NCBI GenBank assembly: GCA_964542535.1
Contig: CAZIUE010000011.1
Location: 62,001 to 126,000 of the forward strand
DNA from: Pseudopelobacter sp964542535
GTDB lineage: Bacteria > Desulfobacterota > Desulfuromonadia > Geobacterales > Pseudopelobacteraceae
DNA: 64,000 nt
Reading direction: 5' to 3'
Shown here one piece after another: positions 1-7,722 of this stretch. The position numbers and the translations under genes are program-made. The notes under the pieces were generated by a model. That model searched no databases, was not told where the DNA came from, and worked only from the letters and a program-made list of their open reading frames with translations. Within the stretch, counting starts at the first letter, position 1. The number at the start of each line of letters is the position of its first letter.

Positions 1-2
1 TT

Positions 3-542
3 CGCAACGCTGGTTTGGGCACAGTTCAGCACCAAGTGGTAGACGATCAATTGTCCGGCGGCACAAATGGAAGTGTGTTGATTGTCTGGGCTAAACAAAA
101 TGTCGCTGAACTGATCGGTATTCTCAAGGACACGGTCGGCAATGAGCAAGCGCGCATCGTGCCGGTTTTCACCAGTGATTGGTTCTACTTCAAGAATCGC
201 TTCCTTGAGTATACGTTTGCCAAAGACGCTGAAGTAGTGGATGAGAGTCTGCGCGCCGCAAGCTATGCAAGCAAAACGATTGACGACGCCGCCAATTCCA
301 TTGATGATGGGTACCACCTTGCCCATTCCCCCGGACTCAAGAAACAGATCGGACCCAACAAATTGGGAGTAACCAATACGTTCTACCTGAAGGAAACGAT
401 TAAGGGCGACTTCATGAAAGGTGTTATCCCCGAGTTTCTATATCAGCCCTCCACTGGCTGCGTCAGCTTCAACGGCCGAATCATATGGGAAGGTGAGAAT
501 CTCGACGATTCTATGAATTATCTTAGCGCAAGGCTGAAGTAA
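3..542 (+). CDS. Unknown protein, cut by the left window edge
   Basis: The reading frame is open to the left edge, so the true start probably lies outside the window; an internal TTG at 15 is the first start-like codon seen. About 179 residues are visible, ending in a TAA stop at 540-542. The protein is soluble and mixed alpha/beta in look, with no membrane segment and no catalytic motif I recognise. Its base composition is visibly less GC-rich than the core genes to the right, and it lies next to REP-like palindromes and a broken transposase, which suggests an accessory origin. No function can be assigned. Confidence 0.55.
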   Translation, partial: RNAGLGTVQHQVVDDQLSGGTNGSVLIVWAKQNVAELIGILKDTVGNEQARIVPVFTSDWFYFKNRFLEYTFAKDAEVVDESLRAASYASKTIDDAANSIDDGYHLAHSPGLKKQIGPNKLGVTNTFYLKETIKGDFMKGVIPEFLYQPSTGCVSFNGRIIWEGENLDDSMNYLSARLK

Positions 543-583
543 GGGAGCTTCAGAAAAGACCGGGGCACGCACACGTAATGGGG

Positions 584-650
584 GGCAGGTCTTGCCTTTT
601 TCCACAGAACGTCATTAATCAATGGAGGGTAGACATAGGTGTCAGACCTA
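584..650. repeat. REP-like palindromes upstream of transposase remnant
   Basis: Two short palindromes lie in the 179-bp gap before the transposase remnant: GGCAGGTCTTGCC (584-596) and TAGGTGTCAGACCTA (636-650). Short hairpins of this kind typically flank REP-associated tyrosine transposases (RAYTs), and the next gene begins with a RAYT N-terminus. TTGACA at 656-661 followed by TAGACT at 677-682 (15-bp spacing) could be a weak promoter for it. The assignment as REP elements is an inference from context. Confidence 0.4.
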
Positions 651-721
651 CACATTTGACAAACCCCATTCCCTGCTAGACTTTCCTCTGATCATCAACC
701 AGAGATCACAGGAGCAAAGAC

Positions 722-865
722 ATGGGCAGGCCGTTACGCATTGAATTTCCCGGCGCGCACTACCACGTCACCTCGCGGGGGAACGAACGGAAGGAAATTT
801 TTAAAAACCAGAAAGATCGGGAACAGTTTCTTTCGTACCTGGAATCGTCGGCACACCGGCACCAC
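722..865 (+). pseudogene. Truncated REP-associated (Y1/IS200-like) transposase
   Basis: The first 47 or so codons, beginning MGRPLRIEFPGAHYHVTSRG, give a good N-terminus of the RAYT branch of Y1 transposases. The similarity then stops abruptly near 862-870. The frame stays open to 1273, but that part is only the mirror of the gdx gene on the other strand. The HUH metal-binding motif and the catalytic tyrosine of the family lie further along and are missing, so this remnant cannot be active. The junction falls about 25 bp past the gdx stop codon. A start codon and an upstream AGGAG-like site (about 710-714) remain. Confidence 0.75.
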
Positions 866-892
866 CCCATGCCCCGCCGTCATTTCAGCCAG

Positions 893-1213
893 TCAGGCCG
901 GAGAAGCCAGCTTCAGGCCAACAATACCCGCGAGAATAAGCGCGAGGCTGAGCAGCCGCCCGACAGTCACCGGCTCGCCAAACAGGATGATCCCAAGTAC
1001 CGCCGTACCAACAGCACCGACACCGACCCAGACGGCATAGGCGGTGCCAACGGGAAGCGTCTTCAACGCAATGCCCAGCAGTCCAACACTGATCACCATG
1101 GAGAGGACCGTACCGGCGGTTGGCCAGAACCGCGTAAAACCATCGGTGTATTTCAGTCCGATCGCCCAACCTATTTCAAACACTCCGGCAAGGATAAGAA
1201 CGATCCAGTTCAT
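893..1213 (-). CDS. gdx: SMR-family guanidinium exporter Gdx (SugE)
   Basis: A 106-residue protein with four membrane helices, the size of the small multidrug resistance family. The N-terminal segment with the membrane-embedded glutamate (GVFEIGWAIGLKYTDGF) and the central LPVGTAYAVW stretch match the SugE/Gdx branch rather than EmrE. Members of that branch work as dual-topology dimers in the inner membrane and exchange guanidinium for protons. Its ATG overlaps the stop of the Nudix gene by 4 nt (ATGA), so the two are translationally coupled. I found no convincing guanidine riboswitch upstream. The substrate is inferred from family, not shown. Confidence 0.88.
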   Translation of the reverse strand: MNWIVLILAGVFEIGWAIGLKYTDGFTRFWPTAGTVLSMVISVGLLGIALKTLPVGTAYAVWVGVGAVGTAVLGIILFGEPVTVGRLLSLALILAGIVGLKLASPA

Positions 1214-1800
1214 GGCGACACCTCATCGGCAGGCATGCCAGAGTCAGGCCTGGATTCGACGAGTCCGGAGTAACGCGCAATAGCCTGCTCCTCCAACAAC
1301 TTCTCTTTCCGCAACAGCACCGCCTCCCGGTTGAAGTTCGGCGTGGTCTCACCGGCTGCGATCAGGGCATCGATCTCCGCGCTACCCAGGAAACGGACCT
1401 CGTCGATCTCCTCCTCCTGAATGCGGAACGGCCCGTCGTGGGTACAGGCGTAGGAGTAGACGTACTCCCGCTCGATGTCCGATTCGAACAGATAGCGGCC
1501 AATCGTCCGTAGTGATCTCGGATCGATCTCTATCCCGATCTCCTCCAGCACCTCTCGCCGAACAGCGTCCTCCAACGCTTCTCCGGCCTGGATGTGCCCC
1601 CCCACGGAGGTGTCCCATTTGCCTGGCTGGATGTCCTTGGTCAGCTTCCGCTTCTGCAGCAGCAGCTTCCCCCGGGAACTGAAGACGTGCACATGCACCA
1701 CCGGGTGCAGCAATTTCGAGCCGCCGTGACAGCGGGCACGGGTGGCCCTAGCGACGGCAGCTCCGTTTTCATCAACAATATCGAACCATTCGTCTGTCAT
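1210..1800 (-). CDS. Nudix hydrolase (YfcD/isopentenyl-isomerase-like)
   Basis: A 196-residue protein from the ATG at 1800, preceded by AAGGGGG. The ORF could extend ten codons upstream, but the residues there have no family character. A full Nudix box is present: glycine of GGHIQAGE, five residues, E, seven residues, then REVLEEIGI. The layout (WFDIVDENG at the start, LLHPVVHVHVF, KWDTSVGGH) resembles YfcD-like Nudix proteins, which hydrolyse nucleoside-diphosphate-linked compounds of mostly unknown identity. It follows the DHH phosphoesterase by 79 bp and overlaps gdx by 4 nt. The substrate is unknown. Confidence 0.85.
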   Translation of the reverse strand: MTDEWFDIVDENGAAVARATRARCHGGSKLLHPVVHVHVFSSRGKLLLQKRKLTKDIQPGKWDTSVGGHIQAGEALEDAVRREVLEEIGIEIDPRSLRTIGRYLFESDIEREYVYSYACTHDGPFRIQEEEIDEVRFLGSAEIDALIAAGETTPNFNREAVLLRKEKLLEEQAIARYSGLVESRPDSGMPADEVSP

Positions 1801-1879
1801 CGCCCTGACCCCCTTCCATGCCCCCCCCACTGTTCGTCCTCAGGGGCGGGGGGATGAACCTGAAAACGGCATGTGAATA

Positions 1880-2935
1880 TTACTCCCGGATCAGCCGCTC
1901 CGGGAGCTGTCCCTCCAGGGAGAGTTCGGCCAGAAGCCTCCCGGTGAGCCACGCCTCGACCTCCCGCAGCCCGTCGGGGTCGGAGGAGACCTGCTCCAGC
2001 TTCCCCCCCGCCATCATGCCGTGGCCCCCGGCCTTTCCCCTGCCATCCACGATCGTCCTGATGACGTCTCCTGCGTTCAGTCCCGAATTCGTGGTGCGCA
2101 TGGAGAGGATCAGCTCCTGGTTGTAGTGCCCCATGCAGAGTACGGTCTCGATCCCTTCCAACCGGACCAGATAGTCGGCCATCTCGGCCACCACTTCGGG
2201 GAAGCAGATGGCCCGCAGGTTCGTCACCAGGAGTTTTCCGTACCTGATGCTGTTCTCGATGCCGCGATGGATAGTCAGGAAATGCTCGATGGGAAGTCTG
2301 GGGTGACGTATCTCGTACAGAAGCCGCTTGTTGGCCAGGGGAAAGAGGCGCAGATAGGCATCCCGGTCGGGGCGGTTGGCCTCCCTTCCCAGGTCCTGGG
2401 TCTCTGAGCCGATGGCGTAGAAGAGGGCGGTGGCCAGCGTGGTGCCGATGCCGACGTTTTGCGCCAGCAGGTATTCGCAGAGGATCGTGGCGGTCGCGCC
2501 GTATTCCTCGCGGATATCCATCCAGCGGCAACTCCTGCTGGTAGCGCGTACCGGATGGTGGTCGATGACGATGTCCACCCGCCGGCCCGCAGGCAGCGAG
2601 TTGTTGCCGGTACCGGGCTGGGTGTCCAGCATGCAGATAACGCTGAACCCGTCCAGATCCACCGTCTCCAGGGGGGTGAGCTTGATGCCCAGCTCCCGTG
2701 CCATGGCCAGGTTCTCGCTGCGACCGATCATGCCGGAAAAGGAGATCAGCGCCTCCCGGTTGAGCTTCACCGCCATGAGCTGGCTGAGGGCCATGGCCGA
2801 TGCCAGGCAATCCGGATCAGGGTTGTCATGGATGATGATGATCGCCCGGCCCCTGCCGCGTAGCCATTCCAGCATCCCGTCGCTCTGCTCCTTCGAACGC
2901 CGGAGGTTCTCTGGCACGAAATAATCACTTGCCAT
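1880..2935 (-). CDS. DHH/DHHA1 phosphoesterase (NrnA/RecJ-like)
   Basis: A 351-residue protein. The start at 2935 is chosen because AAGGAAGG sits 6-8 nt upstream; the frame runs on to 3172 without family-like residues. Motifs in order: HDNPDPDCLAS (about residue 35), which binds Mn2+, DTQPGTGNN, the signature IDHHPV (about residue 120), and a C-terminal DHHA1 substrate-binding motif GGHGMMAGG. This is the layout of single-domain-pair DHH enzymes such as NrnA, which degrade nanoRNA or cyclic-dinucleotide linear products, or act on pAp. Which of these applies here cannot be read from sequence. It heads the operon with the Nudix and gdx genes. Confidence 0.85.
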   Translation of the reverse strand: MASDYFVPENLRRSKEQSDGMLEWLRGRGRAIIIIHDNPDPDCLASAMALSQLMAVKLNREALISFSGMIGRSENLAMARELGIKLTPLETVDLDGFSVICMLDTQPGTGNNSLPAGRRVDIVIDHHPVRATSRSCRWMDIREEYGATATILCEYLLAQNVGIGTTLATALFYAIGSETQDLGREANRPDRDAYLRLFPLANKRLLYEIRHPRLPIEHFLTIHRGIENSIRYGKLLVTNLRAICFPEVVAEMADYLVRLEGIETVLCMGHYNQELILSMRTTNSGLNAGDVIRTIVDGRGKAGGHGMMAGGKLEQVSSDPDGLREVEAWLTGRLLAELSLEGQLPERLIRE

Positions 2936-3203
2936 GACGCCTTCCTTTGATGGGGAGTGGGCGGAAAACCCCGCTGCAACCGGAGTCCGCCTCTGGTACG
3001 GAGCCAAAAGGGTCTCAAAACTGACCGGGTTGTCAAATGTTGAGCCGCGGGACTCGTGGTGCATGCCGGCGTCGCCATGAGCACCGACGCTATGAAGGGA
3101 GGTGAAACGGGCAGGAAAAACCGGTCCGCGGAGAGAGCCGGGAAAGACAGTTGCATGTTCCTGAGTCCGCAACGTCTCCCTGTCTGCCGCGTCACAGACC
3201 CGG

Positions 3204-3224
3204 GATACCCTCAGGGAGGGTATC
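3204..3224 (-). terminator. Hairpin after the pseudo-receiver gene
   Basis: A perfect 9-bp stem, GATACCCTC / GAGGGTATC, with a 3-nt loop lies 17 nt past the stop codon of the gene ending at 3241. There is no T-run, so an intrinsic terminator is uncertain. The remainder of the gap 2936-3240 holds only the 5' leader of the DHH gene. Confidence 0.4.
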
Positions 3225-3240
3225 GGCCGCTCACACCAGG

Positions 3241-4590
3241 CTACTGCCAGGTAACCACGAAGGCGCGCAGTTTTCCCCCGGAAAGGTCCCGGTAGAAGAC
3301 CGCCTTGAGGTTGGCGCCGATCTGGCCGCGCTGGATCTCGTACCCGTCCCGTTTCTCCGCTGAAGACGGGACAAAGGGGCGTAATCCGCCAAGCTGGGCC
3401 AGGGAAGCTTTCATGAAACCGTCGGGTATACCCTGCCCCCCCTTGTCAATGACCTGGATGGCCTTGATGGAGTTCCCCTCGCGGAAGACCTTGAACTCCG
3501 TGACCACCCCCATGTAGCGTTCCCAGCCGGGATTGGAAGTGCCGAAACGCTTGTCAAAGCCGTCCCGGGGGATGAAGGGGGGCAGGCTGGTGAGGCGCGG
3601 CACAGCTGCCGGAGCCGGGGCAGGTACCGCTGCGTCCCGTCCCGCATCCTTACCGGCCGGAGCAACGGTGCGGGGTGCTTCCGCTGCCGGGGGCCCAGGA
3701 GCCACGTCAAGCGGCTTCCGGCGCGAACCGCCGTGCTGCAGCAGGGTGACGACCAGAACCACGACCACCAGCGGTACGGCCCAGAGCAGGAAGCTTCCGT
3801 ACCGGGAGCGAAGCCCCCCCTCCTCGACGTCGGTACGGGGCGCTTCGTACCGGCCATGCCGCGACAGGGGCTGCCTCTCCAGGCGTTCGCCGGGTTGTTC
3901 CCAGGGGCGGATTTCGTCCACGGCGTTCTCCAGAGAGCTGGTGAACGGGGAATAGACCGACAACCGGGACCTGGCCGTCACGTTCCCGGAATCCTCACCG
4001 GAAGCCGACTCAGCCGGTTCGGGCGACTCAGCCGGTTCGGACGTGGTTGCTGCCAGTTCCCGCGTGTACTGGGGGGAAAAGGCCGCGGGCGAGATCTGGA
4101 AATCCACGCGGTCCGGCACGTCCTCCGCTTCCCGGAGGTCCGGCTCTTCGGCAGGGGGGGAAGCCGCGACCGTCGGGGAAACCGCGGCCGCCGGCGTCTC
4201 CGTCCCGGGGGAGCGTTTCCTGCCCTTGGCCGTCTGGACGGCAACCATATCCCTGAGGGCACCCAGCACCTGGAAATCGTCCTGCGACGTATCCAGAAAG
4301 CCGTGGTACTGTTTGAGGACGGCATCGTTGACCTGCTCCACGGGCGCCAGCAGTACGAAGCGGGTGCGGCGCCTGCCAAGGCGCTTTTTCAGGTGCATCA
4401 GCAGGATCTCCGCCGAAAAGCCGGAAACGTGAGCCTGCACGAAGACCATGGCCGGTTTGTCGGCAACGATCTCCTCGCCCCCCTGTTCCAGGCTGCTGGC
4501 CACCCGCAGGCGCAGGTTGGGATCGTCCTCCAGCCGCAGGAACAGCTGCCGCAGGCGCGGTATGTCGGTTATCAACAGCAGATCAACCAC
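3241..4590 (-). CDS. Single-pass membrane protein with degenerate receiver domain
   Basis: A 449-residue protein with a GTG start at 4590 behind GAGGAGG. Residues 1-120 look like a response-regulator receiver fold (opening LLLITDIPRLRQLF), but the stretch where the phosphorylated aspartate should stand reads MVFVQAHVSG, and no acidic acceptor or KPF-like lysine is evident. Residues about 120-265 are low-complexity, rich in P, A and E. One membrane helix (about 268-287, AVPLVVVVLVVTLL) is followed by a Pro/Ala linker and a compact C-terminal domain (about 335-449) that should be periplasmic. Possible role: membrane-anchored scaffold or sensor that does not use phosphotransfer. No family name can be given. 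Confidence 0.7.
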   Translation of the reverse strand: MVDLLLITDIPRLRQLFLRLEDDPNLRLRVASSLEQGGEEIVADKPAMVFVQAHVSGFSAEILLMHLKKRLGRRRTRFVLLAPVEQVNDAVLKQYHGFLDTSQDDFQVLGALRDMVAVQTAKGRKRSPGTETPAAAVSPTVAASPPAEEPDLREAEDVPDRVDFQISPAAFSPQYTRELAATTSEPAESPEPAESASGEDSGNVTARSRLSVYSPFTSSLENAVDEIRPWEQPGERLERQPLSRHGRYEAPRTDVEEGGLRSRYGSFLLWAVPLVVVVLVVTLLQHGGSRRKPLDVAPGPPAAEAPRTVAPAGKDAGRDAAVPAPAPAAVPRLTSLPPFIPRDGFDKRFGTSNPGWERYMGVVTEFKVFREGNSIKAIQVIDKGGQGIPDGFMKASLAQLGGLRPFVPSSAEKRDGYEIQRGQIGANLKAVFYRDLSGGKLRAFVVTWQ

Positions 4591-4616
4591 GAAACGACCT
4601 CCTCACAAGGTCGGAT

Positions 4617-4645
4617 ATTGTACGGCATGCCCCCCCCGTTATCAA
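4617..4645 (-). promoter_or_regulatory. Sigma70-type promoter for the pseudo-receiver gene
   Basis: On the minus strand, TTGATA (-35), a 17-bp spacer and TACAAT (-10) stand 27 bp before the GTG start at 4590. The predicted leader is about 20 nt and carries GAGGAGG. Confidence 0.65.
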
Positions 4646-4745
4646 CCGCTTTGTTTGACGGCCAGCCACAACGGTCTTGCGCGGAAGAGCAACATTCATG
4701 TATCGTAACAGGTCCGCATGAAATCGTCACACAAGAGGTATCTGT

Positions 4746-6125
4746 ATGCTGAAACCGGACGTACTCCAGGAGCTTGTCGCCATCGTGGGCACGGACAACA
4801 TCGCCACCGAGCGCCAGGAACTCATCTGCTATTCCTATGACGCCACCCAGATGGAATTTCTGCCGGAAGCGGTGGTCCATCCGGGCACCGCGGACGAGGT
4901 GGCTGCCATCCTGCGCCTGGCCAACCGCGCCGGTTTCCCGGTCTTCCCCCGGGGCGCGGGGAGCGGTTTCAGCGGCGGCGCCCTCCCCAAGGCGGGAGGC
5001 ATCGTGCTGGTCACCACCCGTCTGAACCGCATCCTGCGCATCGACACCGAAAACCTGATCGCCGAGGTGGAGCCAGGTGTGGTCACGGAGCGGTTCCAGC
5101 AGGAGGTGGAGAAGCTGGGACTCTTCTACCCCCCTGATCCGGCCTCGCTCAAGTTCTCCACCCTGGGGGGGAATGTGGCCGAGAACGCCGGCGGCCCCCG
5201 GGCGGTGAAGTACGGCTGCACCAAGGATTTCGTCATGGGGCTGGAGGTGGTGCTCCCCACCGGCGCCATCATCCGCACCGGCGGCGAGACCTACAAGGGG
5301 GTGGTGGGGTACGACATGACCAAGCTGCTCTGCGGCAGCGAGGGCACCCTGGGGATCATCACCAAGATCGTCTTCAAACTGCTCCCCTACCCGGACGCCA
5401 AGAAGACCATGCTGACCATCTTCGACTCCATCGATGGCGCAGCCAAGGCGGTTTCATCCATTATCGGCGGCAAGATCATCCCCACCACCCTGGAGTTCAT
5501 GGATTACGCCACCCTGCAGTGCGTGGACCGGCGCTTCAACCTGGGCATACCGGCCGAGGGGCGGGCGGTGCTGCTGATCGAGGTGGATGGCGACCGTGAC
5601 CTGATCGAAAAGCAGGCCAGCCAGATCCACGACATCATCAGGCCCCTGGGGCTGGTGCAATTCCGGGCGGCACGGGACAATGCCGAATCGGAACAGCTCT
5701 GGCAAGTGCGTCGATTGGTGTCTCCATCCCTTCGGGACGTGAACCCGGACAAGTACAACGAGGACATCGTAGTGCCGCGCAGCAAGGTGCCGGACGTAAT
5801 CCGCCGCATCGAGACGATCCGGCAGCGCCACGACATCCCCATCGTCAACTTCGGCCATGCCGGTGACGGCAACATCCACGTCAACATCATGGTGGACAAG
5901 AGAATCGACGGCATGGAGGAGAAGGCCCTTCAGGCGATCCGCGAGGTATTCCAGGCAGCCCTGGACCTGGGGGGCACCATGTCGGGCGAGCACGGCGTCG
6001 GCCTCTCCAAGGCGCCCTTCATCCAGCTGGAGCTGACCCCGGACCAGATCGCAGCCATGAAGGCGATCAAGCAGGCCCTGGACCCCAACAACATCCTCAA
6101 CCCGGGCAAGATTTTCCCCTGGTAA
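4746..6125 (+). CDS. glcD: FAD-linked glycolate/D-lactate oxidase subunit GlcD
   Basis: A 459-residue protein of the usual GlcD length. The N-terminal FAD-binding domain (FAD_binding_4, about 35-215) shows FPRGAGSGFSGGALP and GGNVAENAGGPRAVKYG, which contact the flavin; the C-terminal FAD-oxidase domain holds NFGHAGDGNIHVN and GEHGVG. Such proteins oxidise glycolate or D-lactate, passing electrons to an iron-sulphur partner (GlcF) and the quinone pool. No glcE or glcF is adjacent, so the partner must be elsewhere or the protein acts alone. Start at 4746 has AGAGGT 6 nt upstream. It diverges from the pseudo-receiver gene. Whether the substrate is glycolate, lactate or another hydroxy acid is open. 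Confidence 0.87.
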   Translation: MLKPDVLQELVAIVGTDNIATERQELICYSYDATQMEFLPEAVVHPGTADEVAAILRLANRAGFPVFPRGAGSGFSGGALPKAGGIVLVTTRLNRILRIDTENLIAEVEPGVVTERFQQEVEKLGLFYPPDPASLKFSTLGGNVAENAGGPRAVKYGCTKDFVMGLEVVLPTGAIIRTGGETYKGVVGYDMTKLLCGSEGTLGIITKIVFKLLPYPDAKKTMLTIFDSIDGAAKAVSSIIGGKIIPTTLEFMDYATLQCVDRRFNLGIPAEGRAVLLIEVDGDRDLIEKQASQIHDIIRPLGLVQFRAARDNAESEQLWQVRRLVSPSLRDVNPDKYNEDIVVPRSKVPDVIRRIETIRQRHDIPIVNFGHAGDGNIHVNIMVDKRIDGMEEKALQAIREVFQAALDLGGTMSGEHGVGLSKAPFIQLELTPDQIAAMKAIKQALDPNNILNPGKIFPW

Positions 6126-6159
6126 TTCCGACCGGGGCGTATCCCCACGGAGGCCCGCC

Positions 6160-6366
6160 ATGGACAGCACCAAACAGCATCAGGAAGCCTCGCTGATCGG
6201 TATGCTCATTTCCCTGGACGTGCTGCTGACGCTGATGGGGGTGGCATCGCTCTTCTACGGCATCATCAACGCCGCGCCGCTGCACATCCTGCTGGGGCTC
6301 CTGATCATCCCCGGGGTCCTGCTGGCGGTCAGGGCACACCGGGAGCGCCGCCGCAGAAAACCGTAG
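6160..6366 (+). CDS. Small two-helix membrane protein, unknown
   Basis: A 68-residue protein with two hydrophobic segments (about 13-33 and 40-57) and a strongly basic C-terminal tail (RAHRERRRRKP), so by the positive-inside rule the tail should be cytoplasmic. It lies 34 bp after glcD and 39 bp before maf, on the same strand with a GGAGG site, so it is likely cotranscribed. No known family recognised. Confidence 0.6.
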   Translation: MDSTKQHQEASLIGMLISLDVLLTLMGVASLFYGIINAAPLHILLGLLIIPGVLLAVRAHRERRRRKP

Positions 6367-6405
6367 GAACCCCACAACTCAAACCAAGACAGGATACCCA
6401 TTTCC

Positions 6406-6990
6406 ATGCCCCACGCAACCGCACCCATCGTACTCGCATCCGCCTCTCCCCGCCGCTCGGAGCTCATGGCCCTGGCCGGCATCGCCTGCACCGTCGTTCC
6501 GGCGGACATCTGCGAGGAGCCATTCCCGAACGAGCAGCCGGAGGAGCACGTCATGCGCCTCTCACGGGAAAAGGCACTGGCCGTCGCAACCCTGAACGCC
6601 GGGCGCTTCTTCGTGGGCGCCGACACGGTGGTGGCGCTGGATGAGCGGATCATGGGCAAGCCGGCCGACGAGACGCAGGCCCGGGAGATGCTGGAATCCC
6701 TCTCCGGCCGTTCCCACCGGGTGATCACCGGCATCACGGTCTTTGACCGCGACACAGAGAACTGCCTGACCACCAGCGTCACCACTCAGGTGCTGTTCAA
6801 GAAGCTGAGCGACCGGGAGATCCGAGACTACATCGCCACCGGCTGTCCCCTGGACAAGGCGGGGGCCTACGCCATCCAGGGAGGGGCGGTGCACTTCGTC
6901 CGTTCCATCACCGGCTCCTACACCAACGTGATCGGCCTCCCCATGACCGAGCTGTACGAGCTGTTGCAGAGCGCCCGGGCCCTGCCCTGA
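6406..6990 (+). CDS. maf: Maf-family nucleoside triphosphate pyrophosphatase
   Basis: A 194-residue protein with the Maf signature LASASPRRSELM near the start (residues 9-20), the catalytic-region motif VGADTVV, and the conserved YAIQGGA and GSYTNVIGLP stretches. Maf proteins hydrolyse nucleoside triphosphates to monophosphates; the YhdE-type members prefer dTTP and UTP and help clear non-canonical nucleotides. The length matches the family. It is followed by yggS 25 bp downstream, and the pair is probably one transcript with the upstream genes. Confidence 0.9.
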   Translation: MPHATAPIVLASASPRRSELMALAGIACTVVPADICEEPFPNEQPEEHVMRLSREKALAVATLNAGRFFVGADTVVALDERIMGKPADETQAREMLESLSGRSHRVITGITVFDRDTENCLTTSVTTQVLFKKLSDREIRDYIATGCPLDKAGAYAIQGGAVHFVRSITGSYTNVIGLPMTELYELLQSARALP

Positions 6991-7015
6991 CACGGAATAA
7001 CCACAGGGGGTATTC

Positions 7016-7702
7016 ATGTCCATAGCCGAACGACTGGCGGAGGTAAAAGAGGAGATCCGGGCCGCGGCCCTGGCAGCGGGACGCGACCCGGAAGAGGTGC
7101 GGCTGGTAGCGGTGTCCAAGACCCGCCCCGCGGCCGACGTGATCGAGGCGTTCCAAGGCGGGCAGACCATCTTCGGCGAGAACTACGTCCAGGAGCTGCG
7201 GGCCAAGGCGCCTGAGGTGAAGGAACCGGTGGAATGGCACTTCATCGGCTCTCTGCAGAGCAACAAGGTGAGGCAGATCGCCGGACTGGTGAGCATGGTC
7301 CACTCCGTGGACCGCCTCTCCCTGGCGGAGGAGATCAGCCGCCAGTGGGGCAGGCTCTCCCTCGTCTGCGACCTCTTGGTGCAGGTCAACATCGGCGGCG
7401 AGCTGACCAAGTCGGGCACCACGGCGGAGGATGCCGTGCAGCTGGTGCGCGACATCGCGGTGCTGCCCAACCTGCGCATCAGGGGGCTCATGACCATGCC
7501 CCCCTTCTTCGACGACCCCGAGGCGGCGCGCCCCTGCTTCGCCGCCCTGCGCCGGCTGGCGGAACTGATCCATAGCCAGGCCATACCAGGGGTGGAGATG
7601 CGCGAGCTCTCCATGGGGATGTCGGGCGATTTTTCCGCGGCCATCGCCGAGGGGGCCACCCTGGTGCGGGTCGGCACGGCCATCTTCGGCCAGCGGGGAT
7701 AG
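7016..7702 (+). CDS. yggS: PLP homeostasis protein YggS/PROSC
   Basis: A 228-residue protein of the YggS family, a single-domain alanine-racemase-like barrel that binds pyridoxal phosphate and buffers its level. The PLP lysine is in LVAVSKTRP (about residue 36). Other family motifs are FGENYVQEL, WHFIGSLQSNK and the C-terminal LSMGMSGDF and LVRVGTAIFG. Start follows GGGGG at about 7007-7011. The gene ends only 20 bp from the end of the convergent DUF389 gene. Confidence 0.92.
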   Translation: MSIAERLAEVKEEIRAAALAAGRDPEEVRLVAVSKTRPAADVIEAFQGGQTIFGENYVQELRAKAPEVKEPVEWHFIGSLQSNKVRQIAGLVSMVHSVDRLSLAEEISRQWGRLSLVCDLLVQVNIGGELTKSGTTAEDAVQLVRDIAVLPNLRIRGLMTMPPFFDDPEAARPCFAALRRLAELIHSQAIPGVEMRELSMGMSGDFSAAIAEGATLVRVGTAIFGQRG

Positions 7703-7722
7703 CGCCATCCCCCTGAAAACAA

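Noticed and set aside
722..1273. 183-codon plus-strand ORF as one protein
   Set aside because: Only the first 47 or so codons are transposase; the remainder is the antisense of gdx.
1801..1879. Guanidine riboswitch before the Nudix-gdx pair
   Set aside because: A GGACGA piece lies in a C/G-run hairpin, but the paired ACGR loops of mini-ykkC and the ykkC core are not present.
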